DNA from: Clostridia bacterium
GTDB lineage: Bacteria > Bacillota_E > RBS10-35 > JAJYVN01
DNA: 6,876 bases
Assembly (NCBI GenBank): GCA_027335515.1
Contig: DAHWHT010000328.1
Location: 1-6,876, forward strand
Reading direction: 5' to 3'
Shown here: positions 1 to 5,677 of the stretch, in pieces
How positions within the stretch are numbered: the stretch's first letter is position 1
Layout of the letters: each line of letters begins with the position of its first letter
Translations under genes and position numbers: made by a program
Notes under the pieces: generated by a model
Seen by the model: only the letters and a program-made list of their open reading frames with translations
Told to the model about the DNA's origin: nothing
Database searches by the model: none

Positions 1-1
1 T

Positions 2-73
2 GACGCCCTGGCCGCCCGCCTGGACGAAGTCGGGGCCCTGCTGGACCGGGACGAGGCGCGGGTCCTGTTCTGA
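2..73 (+). CDS. C-terminal end of an unidentified protein (5' part outside window)
   Basis: An open frame enters from the left edge and ends at a TGA at 71-73, giving 23 residues that finish in ARVLF. The residues are rich in Ala, Leu, Asp, Glu and Arg with a heptad-like spacing of Leu/Val, so the tail is probably an amphipathic helix of a soluble protein. The codons have the same G/C-ending bias as the neighbouring genes, which supports this being real coding sequence. The fragment is too short to name a family. It lies upstream of and on the same strand as the flippase gene, 240 nt away, so co-transcription is possible but not shown. Confidence 0.5.
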   Translation, partial: DALAARLDEVGALLDRDEARVLF

Positions 74-74
74 G

Positions 75-93
75 GGGTCGGTTCCTGCGACCC
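75..93 (+). terminator. Small hairpin after the first stop codon, possible weak terminator
   Basis: GGGTCG at 75-80 pairs perfectly with CGACCC at 88-93 around a 7-nt loop, starting two bases after the stop codon of the partial gene. No T-run follows, so it does not meet the usual picture of an intrinsic terminator. In DNA this GC-rich a 6-bp stem can arise by chance. Its position directly behind a stop is the main reason to list it. Confidence 0.22.
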
Positions 94-129
94 GGCGCGC
101 ATCCGGCCTGCCCTGCGCCGTTCGCCCGT

Positions 130-145
130 GGTTTCCACCGAAACC
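130..145 (+). other. Perfect 6-bp inverted repeat in the leader of the flippase gene
   Basis: GGTTTC at 130-135 and GAAACC at 140-145 form a perfect 6-bp stem with a CACC tetraloop. It lies in one of the least GC-rich patches of the window, 168 nt upstream of the chosen flippase start. It could be an operator, part of a terminator for the upstream gene, or chance. No T-run and no clear -35/-10 pair accompany it. Confidence 0.25.
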
Positions 146-313
146 TCACATCTCCCTCAGGGGTCGGCGCGTCGTCGCGCCCCCGCTGGGACGCCCGCCC
201 GCGCAACGGATAACCAACCCCGCTTCACCGTAGGTATCGCGGGGACGGGCGGCCGGGCGTCGGTCCTGAGGGGGGCGCGCACCATCCGCCACAGACGGGG
301 AGCCGAGCGGGCC

Positions 314-1822
314 ATGCTGCGGGGGGCCGCCGCCCTGGCGGCGGCGGGACTGGCGGCCAAGGTGGTTTCGGCCGTCTACCGCGTGCTGCTCGCGCGGTGG
401 CTTGGGGCCGAAGCCATTGGCCTGTATGAGATGGCGGCGCCGGTGCTGGCGGCCGGCATCAGCGTCTGCGGGCTCGGGTTGCCCGTGGCGGCCGCCGCGC
501 TGATTGCCGGGGAGTTCGGGCGGGGTCGACGGTCCGAGGCGTTGCGGCTGTTGCGGGCCAGCCGACTGCTGCTTGTGGCCTCGGGTGTGGCCGGCGCGGT
601 CGCGGTGGCGTGGCTGGCTCCGTCGCTGGCCCACCTGTTGGGCAACCGGGCCGCGGCCGGCGCGTTGCGCGCCGTCGCCCCGGCCATCGCCCTGGCGGTG
701 GTGCTGGCCGGGGAGAAGTCGTGGCTGCAGGCCAGCGGGCGCGTGGCGGCGTCGGCGGTCGTCGTGGCCGTGGAGCAGTTCGGCCGGGTCGCGGCGGGTA
801 CGGCGGCCGCCCTGCGCTTTGTGCCGGGAGGCCCCCCGGGTCCCGAGCGGGCGCCGCTGGCCGCGGGCGCGGTGGCGTGGGCGCCGGCCGCAGGGGCCCT
901 CACCGGCATGGGGGCGGCTCTGGCCTTTGACCGCACCCAGGCGTTGGGGACCGGCGGCAAGGGCGGCCCGGCGCCGGCGGACCCCCCGGTGCGCCGCCTC
1001 CTGCGCGGCGGCGGGCCCAACTGGCTTTCGAACGTCGTGTCCTCCCTGACGGCGGCCGTGGACGCCGCCCTGGTGGCCTGGCGCCTGCGTGTGACCGGGT
1101 TGGGTGCCGACGCCGCGACGGCCGCCCTCGGTGAGCTGAACGGTATGGCCCTGCCGCTGGCGACCGCGCCGGCGGTGTTGTTTGGTGCGCTGGCCAGCGC
1201 GCTGGTCCCGGCCGCGGCGGCCGACTGGGCGCGCGGCGATGCGGTGGCCGCCCGGCGTCGGGGCGCCACCGCCTATTTCTGGGTGCTGTCGGTGGCGACG
1301 CCGGCGGCGGTTGCCGTCTGGCAACTGGCGCAGCCGTTGGCCCTGACGCTGTATCGCAACGTGCAGGCGGCTCCTCCGCTGGGGGTCCTGGCGTGGGGCG
1401 CGATCCCCCTGGGACTTTCGTATGTGGCCGCGGCGCTGGCCAACGCGGTCGGGCGGCCGTCCGACCTCCTGCCGGGGGTGTTCCTCGGTGCGGTGGTCAA
1501 ATCGTCGCTGGTACTGCTGCTCACGGATGCCCACGGCCTGGCCCTGCGCGGTGCGGCGCTCGGCATCTTCTTCGGTCTGAGTTCCTCGACCGTCCTGAAC
1601 GTGCGGGCCGTCACCCGCCAGTCCGGGTGCGCGCCGCCGTGGCGGGAGTGCGCCGCGGTGGTGCTGCCCGCGGCTGCGGCCCAATGGCTGGGTACCGCGG
1701 GGGTGTGGGCGCTGACCGCCGGCGCGGACACCGGTGCCCGGGTGTTGGGCGCCGCGCTCGCCGGCGGCGGCGCCTACGCCCTGGTGTTTGTCTGCGCCCG
1801 CCGCCTGCGCCGTCCCGGTTGA
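314..1822 (+). CDS. SpoVB/MATE-like polysaccharide or lipid-precursor flippase
   Basis: A 502-residue integral membrane protein of the MOP flippase superfamily, closest in pattern to the SpoVB/YabM/YkvU group that moves lipid-linked glycan precursors across the membrane; SpoVB itself is needed for spore cortex synthesis. The start at ATG 314 is chosen because the family begins with a short Lys/Arg-Gly stretch, a helix, then a segment of the type A-x-YR-x-x-LARWLG-x-E-x-x-GLYEM, here at residues 20-40. A GGGGAG lies 11 nt upstream. Further signs are SWLQASGR at 136-143 (where relatives have RGYFQG), an EQ-x-x-RV-like stretch near 154-159, and GELNGMALPL-x-x-x-PAVLFGALASALVPA at 273-300. Hydrophobic segments run from residue 5 to the Arg-rich tail, fitting about 14 helices and the usual length of roughly 500-530. 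The frame stays open upstream to a GTG at 128, but that Arg-rich extension has no family counterpart. Family assignment is firm; the exact substrate is not known. Confidence 0.86.
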   Translation: MLRGAAALAAAGLAAKVVSAVYRVLLARWLGAEAIGLYEMAAPVLAAGISVCGLGLPVAAAALIAGEFGRGRRSEALRLLRASRLLLVASGVAGAVAVAWLAPSLAHLLGNRAAAGALRAVAPAIALAVVLAGEKSWLQASGRVAASAVVVAVEQFGRVAAGTAAALRFVPGGPPGPERAPLAAGAVAWAPAAGALTGMGAALAFDRTQALGTGGKGGPAPADPPVRRLLRGGGPNWLSNVVSSLTAAVDAALVAWRLRVTGLGADAATAALGELNGMALPLATAPAVLFGALASALVPAAAADWARGDAVAARRRGATAYFWVLSVATPAAVAVWQLAQPLALTLYRNVQAAPPLGVLAWGAIPLGLSYVAAALANAVGRPSDLLPGVFLGAVVKSSLVLLLTDAHGLALRGAALGIFFGLSSSTVLNVRAVTRQSGCAPPWRECAAVVLPAAAAQWLGTAGVWALTAGADTGARVLGAALAGGGAYALVFVCARRLRRPG

Positions 1823-1847
1823 CGCTGGCGGGTCCGCCAGGGATATC
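1819..1847 (+). promoter_or_regulatory. Possible sigma-A-like promoter for the deacetylase gene
   Basis: TTGACG at 1819-1824 matches five of six bases of the -35 consensus and overlaps the flippase stop codon. Seventeen bases later GATATC (1842-1847) matches the -10 consensus only at its three central positions (A, T and A). The spacing is ideal but the -10 box is weak, so this is a guess. If real, it would let the deacetylase be transcribed separately from the flippase. Confidence 0.22.
1825..1840. promoter_or_regulatory. Inverted repeat between flippase stop and deacetylase start
   Basis: CTGGCGG at 1825-1831 is the exact reverse complement of CCGCCAG at 1834-1840, with two bases between. 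As RNA it would fold as a 6-bp stem with a 4-nt loop two bases after the flippase stop. As DNA it is a near-perfect 16-bp dyad of operator size. It fills the spacer of the candidate promoter in the same place. There is no T-run after it, so a plain intrinsic terminator is unlikely. Confidence 0.35.
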
Positions 1848-1883
1848 CACTGCGCGCCCGTCGTAGCGATGGGCGGAGACTGC

Positions 1884-1890
1884 GGAGGGG
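1884..1890 (+). promoter_or_regulatory. Strong ribosome binding site of the deacetylase gene
   Basis: GGAGGGG contains the GGAGG core six bases before ATG 1895 and twelve before ATG 1901. The spacing favours 1895 as the start. Confidence 0.6.
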
Positions 1891-1894
1891 TGGG

Positions 1895-2665
1895 ATGGGG
1901 ATGCTGCGCCTGCGGTGGCCCATCGTGAATGCGGGCGGGGTGGTCCGCTGGACGGCCGCAGCCGCGGGCGGCCTTGCCATGCTGTTTGTCGGCCTGGGGC
2001 TCGGCGGGGCGACGGCCGCCGGCGCCGCAGTTGCGGCGCCGGTACCGGTACGGGTGGTGCGCGCCGTGCCCGTGCCCGTCAAGGCGGTCGCCCTGACGTT
2101 TGACGACGGCCCGAGCGCGACCTACACACCGGAAGTCCTCTCGCTGCTGCAGCAGTATGCCGCGAAGGCCACCTTTTTTGTGGTGGGCCGCGAGGTGGTC
2201 CGCCACCCGCAGCTGATTCGCCAGGAGGCGCAGGACGGGATGGAAATCGGCAACCACGGCTTCAACCATCTGACGGTGCGCGGCCTGGATCCGGTCGCGA
2301 TTCAGGCGGAGGCCAAGCCGGTGGAGCAGGAGATCACGGCCATCACCGGCAACCGGCCGACCCTGTATCGTCTGCCGCGGGGCCAGGGCGACCCGCGCTC
2401 CCTGCGGGCCCTGGCGGACATGGGGTATACCGTTGTTGCCTGGAACATCGACACGATGGATTACCTGCGGCGCACGCCACAGGCGATCGCGCAGCAGGTC
2501 GAGACGCAGGTGCGGCCCGGCAGCATCGTCATCTTTCACGACGGCGGCGGCAACCGCAGTTCCACGGTGGCGGCGCTGCGCCTGCTCCTGCCCGTCCTGC
2601 GCCAGCGGGGCTACCGCATGGTGACCGTCAGCCAGTTGCTGGAGTTGGCGAGCCCGGCCGGGTGA
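1895..2665 (+). CDS. Membrane-anchored NodB-type polysaccharide deacetylase
   Basis: A 256-residue carbohydrate esterase family 4 protein that removes acetyl groups from N-acetylated sugars in a glycan, most likely peptidoglycan or another wall polymer. An N-terminal hydrophobic segment at about residues 21-48, after a short basic stretch, marks a signal peptide or membrane anchor, so the enzyme acts outside the membrane. The NodB motifs are all present: TFDDGP at 68-73 (catalytic and metal-binding Asp70, Asp71), H-x-x-x-H at 121-125 (metal ligands), RLPRG at 159-163, WNIDTMDY at 183-190 and IFHDGG at 213-218 (His215). GGAGGGG at 1884-1890 ends four bases before the ATG at 1895; a second ATG at 1901 would shorten the protein by two residues. 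It lies 72 nt behind the flippase gene, suggesting a shared envelope role. Class and activity are well supported; the substrate is inferred. The residues in RLPRG and MDY differ slightly from the common RPPxG and DW forms. Confidence 0.93.
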   Translation: MGMLRLRWPIVNAGGVVRWTAAAAGGLAMLFVGLGLGGATAAGAAVAAPVPVRVVRAVPVPVKAVALTFDDGPSATYTPEVLSLLQQYAAKATFFVVGREVVRHPQLIRQEAQDGMEIGNHGFNHLTVRGLDPVAIQAEAKPVEQEITAITGNRPTLYRLPRGQGDPRSLRALADMGYTVVAWNIDTMDYLRRTPQAIAQQVETQVRPGSIVIFHDGGGNRSSTVAALRLLLPVLRQRGYRMVTVSQLLELASPAG

Positions 2666-2793
2666 GCCGCCGCGACCCGGCCATCCGTAGGCTGGCGGGG
2701 CGGCGATCGGGGGATGCGCCGGCGGATCCGGGCCTTGCCAGGCACGCCGGACGGCCGCCGCCCCGTAGCATGGCGCCGCAGCCGTCTTCCGAG

Positions 2794-2800
2794 GGAGGGG
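2794..2800 (+). promoter_or_regulatory. Ribosome binding site that fixes a GTG start for the FemAB gene
   Basis: GGAGGGG lies six bases before the GTG at 2807-2809 (eight counted from the GGAGG core). The frame is also open from an ATG at 2714, but that ATG has no comparable site and would add 31 Arg/Pro-rich residues with no family match. A GTG at 2800 is out of frame. Confidence 0.65.
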
Positions 2801-2806
2801 TGTCCG

Positions 2807-3970
2807 GTGTCCGCCGCCCGCTTGCCGTCTCGTCCGCGTGCCCGCGGGCCGGTCCGTGTGCGCGAGGCCCTTGGTGGCGAGGCCGCCGCCTACGATGCCT
2901 TCGTTGCGTCCCACCCGCAGGGCGGGGTGCTGCAGTCCTGGGCCTGGGGGGAACTACGTGCCCGGCAGCACTGGGATCCGGTGCGCCTGCTGGCACGCGA
3001 CGCCGCCGGCGGTGTCTGTGGTGCCGCGCTGGTCCTCTGTCGCGCCCTGCCGGTCGGCGGCAGCCTGCTGTATCTGCCGCGTGGGCCGGTGCTCGACTAT
3101 CGGGACGATCGCACCCTGGACGCCCTCTGCGCGGCGCTGCGCCGGCTGGGGCAGCGCCGGCACGCGGTGCTGTGCAAGATCGACCCGCCGGTCACCCCGC
3201 CGGATCCCGGGGTCCTGCGCGCCCTGACGGCGCGCGGTTTTGTGATCGGCCATCGGCGCGGGCGTTTCGAGGGCATGCAGCCGCGCTACAGCGTGGTCGT
3301 GCCGCTGGACGGGGGGGCGGACGCCGTTCTGGCGCGGTGCCACGCCAAGACCCGTTACAACATCCGCTTGGCGGAGCGGCGCGGCGTGGTGGTGCGCCGC
3401 GGCGGGCGCGGTGATTTGGCCATCTTTCACCGGCTGCTGGACGTGACCTGCGCCCGCAACGGCTTTGCGGAGCGGCGTTTGCCATACTTTCAAGAGGTGT
3501 GGGACGCGCTGGCGCCCGGCGGGCACCTGGAACTCTATCTGGCATCCCACGAGGGCGAGGACGTCGCGGCGGGTATTCTCTTTCGTTTCGGCGACAAGGC
3601 CGTCTACGCCTATGGCGCGTCCGCCGATACCCACCGCGAGGTGATGGCGCCGTATGCCGTGCAGTGGGCGATGCTCCGTCGCGCCATCGCCTGCGGCTGC
3701 GCCAGCTACGATATGACGGGCGTGCCGCGGCAGCTGTCCCCCGATCAGCCGGGTTACGGGTTGTATCGCTTCAAGCGCGGGTTTTGGCCCGAGGTCAGCG
3801 TCTACGCCGGGGAGTATGACCTGCCGCTGCAGCCCGCGCTGTACCGCCTCTGGCAGGTCGTCGAACCGGCCTACTGGGGCTGGACCGTCTGGATGCACCG
3901 CACCCTGAAGGCGATCGCGGCCCCGCGTCCCGTCGAGGACGCCTCCTTCGCGGCGACCCGGGCCGGCTGA
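2807..3970 (+). CDS. FemAB-family peptidoglycan bridge aminoacyltransferase
   Basis: A 387-residue protein of the FemA/FemB/MurM family (paired GNAT-like folds), whose known members transfer amino acids from aminoacyl-tRNA to the lysine or equivalent side chain of lipid II in the cytoplasm. Recognisable in order are: the opening HPQGGVLQSWAWGELR at 36-51; LLYLPRGPVLDY at 87-98; CHAKTRYNIRLAERRGV at 178-194, the segment that usually holds Lys/Arg around the second substrate site; VYAYGASADTHREVMAPYAVQW at 266-287; and the closing YDMTGVP at 301-307 with GYGLYRFKRGFWPEV at 317-330. Length is near the family norm of about 340-420, and no coiled-coil arm of the Staphylococcus FemA type is evident. 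It lies 141 nt after the deacetylase, with no clear promoter between. Family assignment is strong; which amino acid is transferred, and whether lipid II is the acceptor, cannot be told from sequence. Confidence 0.88.
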   Translation: MSAARLPSRPRARGPVRVREALGGEAAAYDAFVASHPQGGVLQSWAWGELRARQHWDPVRLLARDAAGGVCGAALVLCRALPVGGSLLYLPRGPVLDYRDDRTLDALCAALRRLGQRRHAVLCKIDPPVTPPDPGVLRALTARGFVIGHRRGRFEGMQPRYSVVVPLDGGADAVLARCHAKTRYNIRLAERRGVVVRRGGRGDLAIFHRLLDVTCARNGFAERRLPYFQEVWDALAPGGHLELYLASHEGEDVAAGILFRFGDKAVYAYGASADTHREVMAPYAVQWAMLRRAIACGCASYDMTGVPRQLSPDQPGYGLYRFKRGFWPEVSVYAGEYDLPLQPALYRLWQVVEPAYWGWTVWMHRTLKAIAAPRPVEDASFAATRAG

Positions 3971-3985
3971 CGCGCGGGTCAGTCG
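3964..3985. terminator. Hairpin spanning both stop codons of the convergent genes
   Basis: Bases 3964-3971 pair with 3978-3985 around a 6-nt loop. The stem is eight base pairs in the + transcript with one G-U pair, and has one C-A mismatch in the - transcript. The TGA of the FemAB gene (3968-3970) and that of the flavin reductase gene (3979-3981 on the other strand) both lie within the arms. The gap between the two genes is only 8 nt, so any shared termination signal has to overlap coding ends. No T-run is present on either strand, so its role as a terminator is only possible. Confidence 0.3.
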
Positions 3986-4467
3986 CCCGCCAGATCCCGG
4001 TAGCGGCCGCCATACCAAAGCAGGGGCGCCGCCTCCGCCATGGCCTGGGCGTGGCCGACCCGGCCGACGAAGATCGTGTGGTCCCCGCCGGCGATGTCGG
4101 CCTCCAGGGCGCACTCGAGGTATCCGAGGGCGTCGGTGAACACGGGGTGGCCGGCGGGGGAGCGGTCCAGGTTCAGGTCGGCAAAGGGGTCTGCGACATG
4201 CGGCCGCAGGCCCGCGAAGCGCGCGGAGACCTCCGCCTGGCCGGCCGCGAGCAGGTTGACCGCAAAGCCCCCGGCCTCCGGGATCGCCTGGTGGGCGACC
4301 GCGTCCTTCTTGATGCAGATGAGGCACAGCGGCGGATCCAGGGACAGGGAGGTGAAGGAATTCACCGTGATTCCGTGACGGCCCGTGGGTCCGTGGCTCG
4401 TCACCACGGTCACCCCCGTCGCCCAACGCCGCATCACCTGACGCAGGTCCTGACCGCTAACCGCCAT
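3979..4467 (-). CDS. Flavin reductase-like FMN-binding protein (HpaC/RutF type)
   Basis: A 162-residue protein of the flavin reductase-like domain family, whose members use NAD(P)H to reduce FMN or FAD, often to feed a two-component monooxygenase. Counting from the chosen ATG at 4467, signature stretches are RRWATGVTVVTS at 13-24, GITVNSFTSLSLDPPLCLI at 32-50 (flavin-binding loop), GGFAVNLLAAGQ at 66-77, LGYLECALEADIAGGDHTIFVGRV at 114-137 and LLWYGGRYRDL at 149-159. Length is typical (about 150-190). Start choice: ATG 4467 has GAGGG five bases upstream, whereas ATG 4479 (four residues longer) has a purine tract directly against it. It is the last of three - strand genes, 46 nt after the SIS gene (34 nt if 4479 is used). 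No monooxygenase partner is in the window, so the electron acceptor is unknown; some family members have other redox roles. Confidence 0.9.
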   Translation of the reverse strand: MAVSGQDLRQVMRRWATGVTVVTSHGPTGRHGITVNSFTSLSLDPPLCLICIKKDAVAHQAIPEAGGFAVNLLAAGQAEVSARFAGLRPHVADPFADLNLDRSPAGHPVFTDALGYLECALEADIAGGDHTIFVGRVGHAQAMAEAAPLLWYGGRYRDLAGD

Positions 4468-4513
4468 CGCCACCCTCATCTCCCCGCGCGGTACGGCCCA
4501 GGGCCGGTCCCGC

Positions 4514-5581
4514 CTACTCCCGCGTGGTCACCTTTTCGATGCGTTCGAAGTGGCCCGGGACCACGCCGCGTTGCAGGGCCAGGGCGTGGCCCAACCACTG
4601 CACCACCGCCACGTTCAGCAACGGTTCGGTGCCACCGGGTGTGGCCGGCAGCGCGATCGTCGGCACGCCCGCCTCGGGCGGCCGGCCCGGGGCGAACGTG
4701 GCCACCTCCATGCCATAGCCCATGAGCTCCTGGGCGAGATCCAGGTCGAGGCGGCCGATGGCGCCCGGGGTGACGAACACCAGGGCGTGGCGACCGGGAA
4801 GCGCCCCTTCCAGCGGGCCGTGGCGGAACGCCGGTACGCTCATGCCCTCGCTGTGCAGGCGGTTGGACTCCTTGAGCATGAGGGCGCCTCCGAGGGCCGC
4901 CGCCAGCGACGGCCCCCGGGCCAGCAGCCAAAGGTGCTGTGCCGCCGCCATTTGCCGGGTCAGGTTCCCCAGCCAGTGGGCGCGCGATGCGCTGAGCTGC
5001 TGCAGGGATGCGGCCGCGCCATCCCAGCGGGCCCGGGCATCCGTCTGACCCACCGCCGCCGCGGCGAGGGTATCCGCCGCGGCCAGGGTGCTGGTGTGGG
5101 TCTTGGTGGCGCAGCCCGCCTCGGGTCCGGCACAAAGACCCAGGGTGACGGCGGCCGCCCGGCCCAGCGGACTGTCCGGGGCGTTGGTGATCGCCAGCAG
5201 GCGGGCTCCGGCCTCGCGCGCGGCCTCCGCCAGGCGGACCACCTCGGCGCTGCGGCCCGACTGCGACGCGCAGACGACGGCCGTGTCCGGTCCGAGCCGG
5301 CCTGCGGCGTGGTGCAGCAGTTCCCCCGTCTCGATCCAGGACCCGGCGCCGCCGGCGTCCAGATGGCGCAGGTACGCGGGATAGAGCGCATAGAGCGAAG
5401 CGCCCATCCCCGTCCAAAGCACGCGGCGTGCCGCCGCCAGGTGCGCCGCCGCGGCGGCGAGCCCGCCGCACGACGCGATCGCGTCCAGCGTCTCGCGCAG
5501 GGAACGGGGCTGGTCGAGAATGTCGCGGCCGAGGTCGTCCAGCGGCGGAGCGCCGCTTTGGGTGTCCGAATCGGCATGCAC
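4514..5581 (-). CDS. SIS-domain sugar-phosphate isomerase/deaminase, GlmS C-terminal type
   Basis: A 355-residue cytosolic protein with two SIS domains, equivalent to the isomerase half of glucosamine-6-phosphate synthase without the glutaminase half. Stand-alone proteins of this build include SIS-type glucosamine-6-phosphate deaminases, FrlB-like deglycases and AgaS-like enzymes. Visible motifs: TGMGAS at 57-62, SQSGRS at 106-111 (phosphosugar loop), KTHTST at 160-165, ARGPS at 221-225, LKESNRLHSEG at 236-246, FRHGPLEG at 252-259 and C-terminal EKVTTRE at 349-355. Compared from memory with E. coli GlmS, the catalytic Glu488, His504 and Lys603 correspond to Glu238, His254 and Lys350, while Glu481 and Lys485 become Gly231 and Met235. 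The start is a GTG at 5581 with AGGGGG eight bases upstream. It lies 96 nt after the dehydratase and before the flavin reductase, suggesting a catabolic rather than a wall-synthesis role. Fold is certain; substrate is not. Confidence 0.88.
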   Translation of the reverse strand: MHADSDTQSGAPPLDDLGRDILDQPRSLRETLDAIASCGGLAAAAAHLAAARRVLWTGMGASLYALYPAYLRHLDAGGAGSWIETGELLHHAAGRLGPDTAVVCASQSGRSAEVVRLAEAAREAGARLLAITNAPDSPLGRAAAVTLGLCAGPEAGCATKTHTSTLAAADTLAAAAVGQTDARARWDGAAASLQQLSASRAHWLGNLTRQMAAAQHLWLLARGPSLAAALGGALMLKESNRLHSEGMSVPAFRHGPLEGALPGRHALVFVTPGAIGRLDLDLAQELMGYGMEVATFAPGRPPEAGVPTIALPATPGGTEPLLNVAVVQWLGHALALQRGVVPGHFERIEKVTTRE

Positions 5582-5589
5582 GGGCGCAA

Positions 5590-5595
5590 CCCCCT
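5590..5595 (-). promoter_or_regulatory. Ribosome binding site supporting the GTG start of the SIS gene
   Basis: AGGGGG on the - strand is followed by eight bases and then the GTG at 5581. No ATG is available near the expected N-terminus, and the family-typical ILDQPRSL segment begins about 20 residues in. Confidence 0.5.
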
Positions 5596-5631
5596 GGTGG
5601 CGGCGTTTCGGCGCAACCGGTCCGGCTCCCT

Positions 5632-5672
5632 GCCGCGGGTCCGCCCCGCGGCGGGTCCGCCCCGCGGCGGGT
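5632..5672. repeat. GC-rich 16-bp tandem repeat with hairpin potential between two genes
   Basis: The unit GCGGGTCCGCCCCGCG occurs twice without change (5635-5650 and 5651-5666), followed by six bases of a third copy (5667-5672). The unit is partly self-complementary: bases 5632-5639 pair with 5645-5652 as an 8-bp stem with a 5-nt loop, and the second copy can form a 5-bp stem at 5651-5655/5661-5665. On the - strand the repeat begins six bases after the dehydratase stop codon. It could slow transcription, protect the upstream mRNA end, or be a simple slippage product. Confidence 0.7.
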
Positions 5673-5677
5673 GCCGC

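Noticed and set aside
210..237. ATA at 210-212 and a CGTAGGTAT stretch 16 bases later, faintly like a sporulation sigma-E promoter ahead of the SpoVB-like gene.
   Set aside because: Only about three of eight -10 positions match. It would be attractive for a sporulation gene, but a match this weak is expected by chance.
2653..2662. Perfect 10-bp palindrome CCCGGCCGGG at the end of the deacetylase gene.
   Set aside because: It has no loop, lies within coding sequence, and is an expected product of GC-rich codons.
2666..2806. Searched for a promoter before the FemAB gene (TTGCCA at 2735-2740, TAGCAT at 2766-2771).
   Set aside because: The two hexamers are 25 bases apart, too far for a sigma-A promoter, and neither has a partner at the right spacing.
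146..2914. A 922-codon open frame on the - strand, antisense to the flippase and deacetylase genes.
   Set aside because: Its product is dominated by Arg, Gly, Gln, His and Pro with no domain or membrane pattern. Open antisense frames of this kind are a by-product of strong G/C third-position bias, and the + strand genes beneath it have clear family motifs.
2954..4426. A 490-codon open frame on the - strand across the FemAB and flavin reductase genes.
   Set aside because: Low-complexity Arg/Gly/Pro/His composition and overlap with two well-supported genes. It is a frame shadow.
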